Position numbers and translations under genes: made by a program. Below are positions 1 through 9,500 of a stretch of DNA of 64,000 bases, piece after piece. The notes beneath the pieces were generated by a model. The model had not been told where the DNA came from. It searched no databases and saw only the letters and a program-made list of their open reading frames with translations. Every line of letters starts with the position of its first letter. Position 1 is the stretch's first letter. Source of the DNA: Hirudinaria manillensis (lineage: Eukaryota > Annelida > Clitellata > Hirudinida > Hirudinidae); the NCBI GenBank assembly GCA_034509925.1, contig CM067530.1, forward strand, positions 4,728,501-4,792,500, read 5' to 3'.

Positions 1-835
1 TCTTCTCTTAAACCACCTGGCAGAACTCTGCAAAGAAAGTGAGGTCCACTTTAAAGCCCAGGAGGTCTTTAATAGAAAGGTACAAGTGAAAAGAGGAGTT
101 TGTCAGGAGACCCGATGTTCCCCACTTATTCAAGGATATGATAACCAGCGAACTGGACCAATCAATTGGTGTCACGGCTTGCAGAAATTCAAGGATCAGA
201 TGCAATTATATTACATTCGCTGATGATCTGTAGTGATATCAACAACTGACATCGGAATGAAGAAGTTGATGGAGCTGCAATGGGCAGCGCGGGACTTAAA
301 ATCATTCCGAACAAGTGCGCTACACTCAGAACGGAAGTCATTACAAGGAAAAACGCTGGATGGTCAATCCTAGGCCCTACATTAAATTGAATCCCATGAC
401 ATCATAACAATACATGATTCATAGACTTACAAATACCTGGGGATACAGATTGGAGTTCGAAAGCAGCCATTGTCGATCGGTTATGAAATTCAAAAGTCTC
501 TCAACTCCATCTGGAAAGCACCAATTAAGCCGTGCCAACGCCTATATATTCTAAAAGTCCATCTGATACCAAGCCTCGTTCACAAACTTACCTTTGGCGA
601 GGACAACCTCGGTTCTCTGAGTTCCTCAGATACCGCGATTAGGAAAGCAACAAGACATTGGCTTCATCTTCCAAAGGATGTCCAAAGCCATTTTACCATG
701 CTCCCGTCAAATCCGGTGGTCTGGGAATACTTCCACTTAAACAATGGGTTCCCCGGCTCAGATTAAATAGATTGACAGAGATCTTCGCTGAGACAGGTGG
801 TCGTAAAGATGATGTAAGAAACTCCTTTGTTGGAG
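1..835 (+). mobile_element. R2-like non-LTR retrotransposon, reverse transcriptase remnant (copy alpha-1, left part)
   Basis: Broken reading frames on the + strand encode the C-terminal half of a reverse transcriptase (RT) of the R2 / restriction-like-endonuclease (RLE) type. A catalytic ITFADDL box is read at 210-230 (the FADD form of YADD). The region after it is recognisable from conserved blocks: a LYILKVHLIPSL block near 540-580, a RHWLHLPKDV block near 650-680, and a shifted frame with PFYHAPVKSGGLGILPL near 690-740. Several frameshifts and stops make it dead. The + strand signal stops at about 835, where an element in the opposite orientation begins, and the matching C-terminal part resumes at about 3956. 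RNA-templated integration is the family function. The N-terminal part is outside the window. Confidence 0.8.
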
Positions 836-918
836 CGCCAGCAGGGAATCCTCAGAGGAGTGGCCCCTTCTTCAAGCGTTTCGGCCCTGATCTCCTTACG
901 CTCTCGGGGGCTGGGCCG

Positions 919-939
919 CACCCGATGATCAGTCGGGTG
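919..939 (-). other. Conserved 3'-UTR hairpin of family beta (copy 1)
   Basis: The + strand reads CACCCGA-TGATCAG-TCGGGTG, a perfect 7-bp stem with a 7-nt loop. It lies 240 bp downstream of the beta stop codon on the coding strand. The same loop and a covarying stem occur at 41791-41811, and a weaker version at 45941-45961. In R2-like elements the 3' UTR RNA is what the RT recognises, so a role in priming recognition is plausible but inferred. Confidence 0.75.
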
Positions 940-1178
940 TCCCTGCTGGGTCTTTAAGTCTTCGCCTTCCAGCCTAAATCACCTTTCATCTCTCCGCCGA
1001 GTACCGTTGAAAACTGACAACCGGCTTCGGTCTTATAGAGGTATGCTACCTGCGCCGACCTTTCAGAAGGTTCTCGCTCCGGTGCGCCGACCTTTCAGAA
1101 GGCTTTCGCCGACCTGGTTGAGGGAGGTTACCTGGTCGTACTTCTCAGCCTCGCTATTGGTTGCCTTATGGAGCAACG

Positions 1179-3931
1179 CTATTGGCTGTCTCTTTTTTGC
1201 CACAGCCACTGTGAAGCAGTTTCGGCCGCCTCCGACAGTTTTTCCATTGTGGCACTCCTGTCCTTGCTGGGCAGTCCAATCTCCCTGAGGAAGTTGTAGC
1301 TGGATCTGCCCACCAAACCACGTGCACCCACCTCTATGGCGAAGAGGTACACTTTATATCCCCGGTCGGTCAGGTCCATCGAGAGCTCAGAGTATTTGTC
1401 TTCTTTGAGCACGTTGCTCTGCTCCATTCTGTCCTCCCAAGGGACTGTCAGCTCTACCATTACGATGGTATCTGTCCTGACCGATGACATAACTGCGTCT
1501 GGTCTTCGCCCACTTTCACGCTCGGCCTGGGGGTATTCTTTCATCCCCTCGATATCGGCGGCGATCCGCCAGTCGTTGGCACTTTCAAGGATGTTTTTCC
1601 TCGGCGTTTGACACCTATTTTTGGCGTACTGCGCCCTGCCCTCTCGCAAAAAATACGTTCTCTTTTGCGGAACCGATTCACGGGCGTTTGCCTTTGCACT
1701 GGCGGACTTCATTGCCTCCACAACCACCTTCAGAACCTGGTTGTGGCGCCAGGTGTACCGGCCTTTTGCCAGGGCTTACTTACAACCTGATAGGACGTGC
1801 CGAAGTGTCTGGGTCTCTCCGCACAGTTTGCATCCTGACTCTTCCACCAGACCCCATTTTCTTAGGTTGTCTCGAGAAGGGAGCTGATCGTAGAGGGATC
1901 TGATCACAAACGCCAATTTGAGCGGCGGCATTCTCCATATGTCGTTCCATGAGAGTGATCTCTGCAGAGCTTGATCCCATGTTGTCCACTGCCCTTGTTG
2001 GGCTTGCTGAACTGCTTTTGTGATCCTGGAATTTTCGATCTCTTTCCTTCTCTCTTGGATGATGAGCGTCTGTCTTTGGGCGGCGCTAACTTGGGACAAC
2101 CTGGCGAAGTGACTCCATCCGACCCCATGTCGGTCGTTTTGGATGGGACCGCGTATCTCTTCGAAGGCCAGCACTTCCAACGACCTTTCGATCTCCTCCT
2201 GGGCATTAAACTTTCTTCCTGATCTGAGTGCCGGCCTCGTTCCACTTATTGTGTCGTCCATGGAGCTATTTATCATGAGCTGTGTTCTTATCTTGCTAAC
2301 TCTGAACTCTTCCGCAACGGACCTGAACGGCAGCCTGAGTTTGGCACTTTTGCTGTAGAGGGCAATTGAGGAAAGTCCTGGAGGCAGGCCCAACCACTTC
2401 CTGGTAAACCGATTGATGCACCTCTCCAGTGCCTCCACAGAGGTCAGGCTGAATTCGTAGATTGTCAGCGGCCACAACAATCTTGGGAGGATCACGAACT
2501 GTACCAACCACACCTTGAATTTTCCGGGAAGCAACACACCGTCGATCACCGCCATATTCTCCTTTAGCATTTCCCCAACCGCGGCCACCTGCTTTCCGTC
2601 CCTGAGGGTTTGATCAAAAACTCTGCCCAAGCTTTTAACAGGTTCTTCCTCAACGGTTGGAATTCTTTGCCCCGCGACTTGGAAGAAGATATCGCTGCGG
2701 ACTTTCCCTTTAGTCAAGGCTAGACTTCTGGACTTGGTGGGCTTGAATGCCATTCTGCACCAATTCAACAAATTGTTCAGTTTATCCAGACTTTCTTGAA
2801 CTGTCCGTCTCCTGTTCATGACCAGGGTTGTATCATCCATAAACGCCTTAATTGAGGACGTACAGAAACTTCGGCCGATGTATACCCTGGAGATTTGGGC
2901 CCCTGCTGCATTTAACAAGATCTGCATTGCCAGCACAAAAAGACACGTGGAGATGGCCCAGCCCATAGCAATTCCGACCTGGAGCGGAATCCACCTTGTC
3001 GTATAAACCGCCGTCGAAAACCTCATGAAAAACCCCTTGAAGTAGTCTTGGATTGTGGAGATTATGGCTCTTGGTACGTGATGGTCTTCTAACGTCTTCC
3101 ATAGGAGCTGATGCGGTACTGATCCGTACGCATTGGCAAGGTCGAGCCAAACGACATACAGGTTCAAGTGGTTCCTCTTTGCTTGCTGGATTGATTCCCA
3201 GATCATGGTGGTGTGCTCTATGCATCCCGGAATTCCTGGAACTCATCCTTTTTGCGCTGTTGTGTCTATGTACTGGTTGGTCATCACATACTGGGTGAGC
3301 CTTGATGCCATGATTGTGAAGAAGACCTTTCCTTCCACGTTGAGCAGCGAGATCGGCCTGAACTGGCTCAGGTTCTGGGAGTCCTTTTCCTTGGGTATGT
3401 ACACTCCTTCTGCTCGTTTCCACTCCTCATCAACTCCTCCGGATTTCCAGGCTGCTTCGATGAGGCCGTGCAAAATTTTTAGAATCCTTGGGCACTTCTT
3501 GTAGACGAGGTATGGGATTCCATTAGGTCCCGGCGCCGATTTGTTCCTGGCCTTCTTGATCACACCTTTGATCTCGTAGGATGGTGCCGCCAGGTCAAAG
3601 GAGCTGGTCGGTAGAGGAATTGTCGGGATGTCCTCTCTCGCGGCCAGTGGGACGTTGCGGAGAATGTCGCTATATGTCTTGGACAGGTGCTCCTCCAGCC
3701 TGATTTGGGGGGCTCCAGCAGTGCCTTTCCGAAGCCGTACGGATCCCTGAAGAAATTCTGTCGCGCACGTCTTCTCTCGTATTTCTTGAGTCTCAGCTTC
3801 TCTGCTCGGCGTAGATCGCTGGTGCGCTTTTTGACGTCGTTCCACAGAGCCGCAAGGCCATCTCTCTCGTCAGTGTTAGCCTCCCTCCATGAATTCCTGT
3901 TGGATGTTCTTAGGAACAACACCCTGATCAT
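1179..3931 (-). pseudogene. Pol-like ORF of family beta: RT + CCHC finger + PD-D/E-XK (RLE) endonuclease
   Basis: From 3845 down to 1179 a single frame is open except for two in-frame stops, TGA at 3243-3245 and TAA at 1776-1778. One frameshift lies upstream at about 3720-3760, linking to the 3931 frame. Landmarks in order are KSAPGPNGIPY and FRPISLLN (RT blocks 1-2), LDLANAYGSV, FMDDTTLV (the YADD box, near 2832-2845), KWLGLPPGLSSIALYSKSA, and the zinc finger CKLCGETQTLRHVLSGC just before the TAA. The RLE follows with RPDAVMSS...VELTVPWEDR, where the P-D and the E-L-T are the nuclease signature. The family nicks target DNA and reverse-transcribes its RNA at the nick. The N-terminal DNA-binding part is missing, as in a 5'-truncated insertion. 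With only three lesions this is one of the better preserved non-LTR elements here. Confidence 0.85.
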
Positions 3932-3955
3932 GAGAGAATTCCGGAAATTTGGAAT

Positions 3956-4765
3956 GTCGGAGGCAAAACAATAAAAACTAGATTGGAAAGTGGCAGTATT
4001 AGAGAGCTATGCGAAACTGTAAGTGGTTATTTTTTTATTTCTTAATCATTCACCAGAGGATGAATCATCAGAATTGGAATGAATGATTGGGTTTCAGCAG
4101 AGCTCCCAAGACTTCCATATGTCCAATATATCAGATGCATGAAGGTCCGAGCGCCCGCCCTTCACTGCAGACTCTGAGCATCGAGATGGAATATTCTGCC
4201 TTCAAGGAGATGCGGTGAAGGCTGCAATTCTTTCGAATCTCTGGGCCACATGATCCACAGAAGCTCGAGAACTGATGGCCCAAGGCATGAAAAACACAAC
4301 AATGTAGTTAGGGAATTAGAGCTACAAAAAGAAGCTATGCTACGATAATTGAGCCTCGTATTCCCACACAAAAGGGACCCAAAATTCCGGATTTGTATGC
4401 CTGGAGAGGTGACCTCTACATAGTATCTGATGTTACCGTTGCATCCGATAATTATGATTTAGGCAAGTGTCACGAGAGCAAGGTTTCCAAGTACGACATT
4501 AAAGATGTTCACGGTTGGATGTTGAGGAATGCCCCAGCCGGCGTCTAAAGAATGCTTCCAAAGGTTGGCACCTGCGTTTGTAACTGGAGAGGAGTCATGA
4601 ATGCAGAATCATACAGATTCTGGAGAGAGTGCGGCGCTTCTAAACCGAGTATAATTTACTCTGTGCTCTCAGTCCTCAGTCACAGCTACAAAATCTGGAG
4701 TGCTCACAAGTGCCCTCTTCCTATGGCAATCGCACTTTTTCGGACTTCGAATTGTCAGTGATATT
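3956..4765 (+). mobile_element. R2-like element alpha-1, C-terminal part (finger region and RLE endonuclease remnant)
   Basis: This is the continuation of the element at 1-835 beyond the inserted beta element. Frames read AELPRLPYVQYIRCMKVR near 4095-4150 (the R2-family block before the zinc finger), then IEPRIPTQKG and IPDLYAWRGDLYIVSDVTVA near 4345-4440. In that last block the PD...D pattern is the restriction-like endonuclease core. The tail RGVMNAESYRFWRECG...YSVLSVLSHSYKIW (4590-4690) matches the end of R2-like proteins. Several stops and frameshifts are present. Assignment to the same insertion as 1-835 rests on order, strand and family, not on a matched TSD. Confidence 0.72.
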
Positions 4766-5049
4766 AGTTTCAGTCGACATTAGTCGGCGCGTTCAATCGT
4801 GAATTCACCTTCCGACCGGATGTCCAGGGTAATCTTGGACCCTAATGCGGACACTAAACTTTTGGCGAGGCCGTCGGAACATCTTGTTTGTTTGTGTTTT
4901 AGGTGTGAGATCGAGAAAATAAAAAGGAGTGGTCGATTTGTTTTTCTTGCGTTTTTAGTGTCTAAATACATGTTAATTTCGCTCGAAAATTTATCGAAAT
5001 ACTCTGAATTAAGCCTATTCGTGTCCCCTACTTTCCGTTTCGTCTGAAG

Positions 5050-6371
5050 GTGAAGCTACTTTACTGTTTAGTAAAATAAAAGGGGAAAGTCGAAGACTTA
5101 CGAATGAAAATCCTTCCGTTGACTTTCGTTTACGGACTCGCAGTCTTCTTGCAAACTTCAAATAGCCAGTTCCAACATTAACATAATTCGGACTCTTCCT
5201 TCGCGACAAATATTTAAAGATGACCCCTCCGTCGAAAATGTTGTTGTGTCTCAAGGAGCATCAAAACCATGCCGATCCAGAATACCACAAAGAAAGAGCA
5301 GGTAAGAACTATTCCAAATGTGTTTGGCCTGAGGAAAAATCCACCATGTTAGCCAAACTCGAACTGGAACTTAGAACAAAAGGAATCAGAATCGTCAATG
5401 TGGAAGCACAGAAAAGCTTTCCGCACAGGTCACCACCACACAGACCATCAGGTCTCACAGAAGGTGTTGTGGGATTATACGTATCTTTGGTTTTGTGCAC
5501 CTCGTGCGACGAGGCACGCTTGTTTTCCGTTTTAATTCCGCTCGTGTTCGTATCGTACTGTGTCGTGTTGTGTCGAGTTGTGTCGTATTGCGTTGATCCT
5601 AATAAACCGTGTTGATCTCGATATTCTGAAGTTATAACAGAAGGCAACCCTCATACAGAAGTATTTTGCAGATCTGGGGTATTAGAAATTCAATCTGAAT
5701 GATCAGAAACTCAATCTGCATCCAACCGTTGACCAAAGTGAAACGATTTCGGCTCCCTTAAGGGTGGACGGCCTCTGCACCGACATAGCCAACGCCGAAT
5801 GGAGGCTGAATTCACTGGAGAAAAAGCAAATCAACCTTGCCCTACACAGACACCTACCATACTTCCCAGTAGAGACAATAAGAATGATCAGAAAAAAGCC
5901 AGGGTACCGCAAATTTCTGAACTACATCATTCAGAAAACAACATGCTCTGTAAAGCCAGCGAAGTATGCCATGAATCCCCCACTCACAGCATCCCCGATC
6001 GAATCAACTGTGAACATCGAAATGCAGTTAAAACAATTTATACTCGCAAACTTACAAATACATTAAACTGTCATGCGGGGAACTCTCTGTTCATCAAAGT
6101 CACGGACATGGACTCAAAACGCCGGTTGATGGACAAAGAATACATGTAGTGGATGGAGATTTTAGAATGGCATCGTGGAAAAAAAGGAGCTGACAGAGAT
6201 GAAAGAAAGCCTACGAAGACTGTGCCTACTTCTTCAGATAAAAGCAAAACAGGAAATCAGGCCAGGCAAATTCTAACAACAAAGATCCGATCATCCAAGA
6301 AGGAGTTAAGACGGAATGAGAGAAAAAAGCAACTGCTTGACTCGAAAGAGATTGTAACCAATTACCGATGA
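5050..6371 (+). mobile_element. R2-like element alpha-2, N-terminal DNA-binding region remnant
   Basis: From 5220 the frame reads LCLKEHQNHADPEYHKERA, the end of a C2H2 zinc finger, followed by CVWPEEKSTMLAKLELELR, which fits the Myb-like helix that follows the finger in R2-type proteins. After the solo LTR (5465-5639) the same protein continues through basic, lysine- and arginine-rich text (5800-6370) in two alternating frames, as expected for the linker before the RT domain. No RT follows, so the copy is 3'-deleted or cut off at about 6375. The start coordinate is approximate. These segments normally bind the target DNA site. Confidence 0.6.
5465..5639 (+). repeat. Solo LTR of the gypsy family also present at 56913-60686
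   Basis: This 175-bp LTR starts TGTTGTGGG and ends GTTATAACA. It is flanked by a perfect 5-bp TSD, GAAGG at 5460-5464 and 5640-5644. Its sequence is the reverse complement of the LTRs at 56913-57077 and 60513-60686, including the CCTAATAAACCG poly(A)-signal region near 5610. Intact TSDs around a single LTR are the usual product of LTR-LTR recombination that removed the interior. It sits inside the alpha-2 remnant and is therefore younger than it. Confidence 0.93.
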
Positions 6372-6497
6372 CAAGGGGAGACTTATTTTAAGGAAAAATT
6401 ATGGAAGCACCATTTGCTTTCGAGCTTCATCTATATACTTTTTTCTTTGTGTCTTTTATTTAAAATAGATTTTCGTATATTTTATGTGATTTTTCAG

Positions 6498-6579
6498 ATA
6501 ATTATGAAACACTTGATCATCTTGTAAATGACTTGAAAAGACATTGCTTTGACGAATTGAGGTTGAAGGGATTTCAAAT
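6498..6579 (+). CDS. OPLAH: OPLAH exon (window exon 1)
   Basis: Acceptor TTTTTCAG, donor GTAGGT. It encodes [16 protein letters not shown]..., the helix before the HMRYEGTD block of 5-oxoprolinase. It enters with two bases of a split codon and leaves with AT, completed by the G that opens the next exon 11.5 kb away. Confidence 0.85.
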
Positions 6580-9500
6580 GTAGGTTGGCTTTATTGATGG
6601 AATTTAATACTCTTTTCATAAATCAATTTCTGCTCATTATGAAACTCCACAGAAGCATTTTTGTTTGATTTTAAGGTTATGAAATGATGAAGCCACGCAT
6701 TTTAAAGAACAAAAAAGATGTTTTTGAGAGGCTTTATTTAATTTGAACATGCTGATCACATATATATAATTACAAAATGTTCTATCGCAATTTTGTATAA
6801 AACGAATTTTTGGTTTTATAACTTTTCAATTTTTATTAAAATATTCCTTCCGATCCTGGCTAAAACCATGTTTGAAATTGCAAATGTTATCCTCTGCCAT
6901 TACACTAATGCAAACCATCAGTTTTCTATAACCTCCCTGCTGACCTAGTGATACTCAAATTAAGGTCATCACGAAGCATGACCATATTTGAACTGAAGCA
7001 CGAAAAAAAATCCCGATTCACTTGTATAGCAAATTTCAATGTTGGATTGTTGAGTGATCGACCCAGGATTGTATGATTAGGGATCAAGAGGCAAGAGATT
7101 CAATCTTTGAAAAATAGCTTAAAATCAGATTCGTGGTACTGGTTACTGGTACAGTTTAAGTACTTTATCAAGTAGTGGTACTGATTAAGAACTTTATTTA
7201 CTATGCAAAATAATGAAAATATTTATAATTTCCTGTGACAGTTGGGAGGGAATGCTTCAAAAACGAAACCCACGCCGGCGGTTGTAACTCCATTGCGGAT
7301 TCGTGACCGAGAGAGTACCAATACAGGTGCGACTGCAAGCGCTATTGGTGCTGTATTGGTGTCTGTACGAAGATCGTCGAACAAAATAATTGTTTAGGAA
7401 AATTCCAGGAAGCCTGTTTCGTTTTTATTATTATGGAGTAAAATAAAATAAAATAATAAAGACAAGGAAAGAACACAAGCTATAGATTAGAGAATTATTG
7501 GTATGACGACACAAATAGATGTGTTTTCAGTCGAGATTTGAAGGCCTCTGACGACTGGGCCAGACGAATGCTCGGAGGAAGCAGGTTCCAGATCACAGGA
7601 GCGGCGACGTAGAAGGCCCGATCACCCTGCCTGACGCTGCGAGACCGTGGGACGACCAGGGTCCTAGTCTCGGATGAGCGGAGTGATGCCCTGCCAGGGA
7701 CAGCTGTGGAACTAGTCAGTAGTTCAGTCAAGTACCGAGGGGCTTGACCTGTGGCGGCCTTGTAGACTAGGTGGGCAGTCTTGTACAGCACCCGCTCCGG
7801 GATCTTCAGCCAGTGAAGATTAGCAAGTACCGGGGAGATATGGTCCGATGGCCTCCCTCCCTGTATGAGCCTGGCGGCCGTGTTCATGACGGTCTGGAAG
7901 ATGCTGATGACCTGGTGGTTGACATTGACCAACAGAGAGTTGCAGTAGTCAAGCCGCGCCAGAATAAATTGAATAGTGAGAGACCGGAAAGCCTCAGGTG
8001 GTAGGAATGTCTTCGCCTCCTTGAGGATGCGAAGCTTGGCATAGCAGGCAGCAGAAACCCGATTAACATGGGACTTCATGGAAAGGGAAGAGTCCAAGTA
8101 GACCCCAGATTCCTGACTGTCCGCGAAGGGGTGATGGAAGAACCCGCCAGCTGGAGCGGGAGGTCACTGATATGACCGAGTCGAGCTGGGGTGCCGAACC
8201 AGATTGCTTCGGTCTTGTCGGCGTTGAGTAGTAGCCTGTTGGAGGCTGTCCAGGAAATAATATCATGAAGGCAGTCCGACAAACGACCAACAAGGGTAGG
8301 GGCGTCATCAAGTTTGGTGTTGCCGTAGATCTGAATGTCATCAGCATACTGATGACTGAAAAGTCTATGGAGATGATGCTTTCAATGTCAGCCACGTATA
8401 GTGTGAACAATATTGGTCCTAAGACTGATCCCTGAGGAACGCCCGATTGCACAAGGTGGGTGGCACTAACAGATTGTGACGACACTATTGTCTCGTATCG
8501 TTCCAACAAATAATTTCTGAACCACTGCAGTGCATTGTGACGAACTCCAAATGTTTCATCCAATCTGGCGATGAGGATGTCATGGTCAACGGTGTCAAAG
8601 GCCGCTGACATGTCCAGCAGAAGGAGGAGGGAGACCTGACCTGCATCGAGTGCCATGCGTATGTCAGACACAACCTTCAATACAGCGGTCTCAGTGGAGT
8701 GATGAGGTCGGTAGGCGGACTGCGTGCTGGGAAAGAGTGTATTGCTCTTGAGGTATAGCAGAAGGCGTCTAAGTACGAGTCGTTCGAGAAGCTTTGACAT
8801 GACGCTAAGGTTGGATATTGGGCGGTACGATGAAGGCGCCTGCAGGTCGAGGGTGGGCTTCTTAATTATGGGCTGAACTTGTGCCCTCTTGAAGGAGTGG
8901 GGAACTTGGCCCAGGAACAAGGATTTGTTGAACAGGTGAATGAAGAATGGAGCAAGAACATGCGAGACCTTCTTCAGCAACCAAGTGGGTATTGGATCAA
9001 GTCCTGACTGCTTGTTGGGGAGAGAGTTAATGAGCTCCTGGATCTCGTCTATGGAGGTTGGCTGAAATTGCTTCAACTCCGAACCTGTGACACAGGGAAG
9101 GAAGTGAGGTGGCGGAGCATCGCTCGTGGCTGAGCGGATGGCAGTCAGTTTTCCATCAAGGTACTCGCGGTAGACTGGTGGGGCAGGAGCAGCCAATCTG
9201 TTTGTGACGCTGCCCAGACCAGTAGCATCTCGGATGAGCTTCCATCTTCTGGCAGGATGGCGCACCTCTGCTATGCGCCTAGCATAGTAGTTTCGACGCT
9301 TTTGATGTAGCAGAGCAGCATACGAGCGGGCACAAGCCCTGATGATGTCGGTGCTGGCGCGCCGTCTTCTGAGTCGAGTCAGGTATGATCTCACTCTCAT
9401 GCACTCAGCATCAAACCATGGCTGTCTGTATTTGTAGAAGCGTGGCGTCGATAGGGGGAGGGACCTCTCAACCACCTCATTGAGAGTGTCATAGTAAAGA

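Larger units (their letters stand above)
836..3955 (-). mobile_element. RLE-class non-LTR retrotransposon (family beta, copy 1), nearly intact, inserted into alpha-1
   Basis: An element of about 3.1 kb on the minus strand splits the R2-like alpha-1 copy. It has a 5'-truncated reading frame (3931 to 1179) with RT, a zinc finger and an endonuclease, followed by a 3' UTR of about 340 bp (1178 to about 836) that ends in a conserved hairpin region. Related copies occur at 10183-11215 (+), 41680-43400 (-), 45870-46070 (-) and 52740-53690 (-). The outer boundaries are inferred from where similarity changes, because I could not read a clean TSD. The exact clade (R2, NeSL, Hero or similar) is not resolved by eye. 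Confidence 0.8.

Noticed and set aside
5309..5647. Minus-strand ORF of 112 codons over the solo LTR
   Set aside because: Antisense shadow of the LTR and of the R2-like N-terminal region; no domain of its own.
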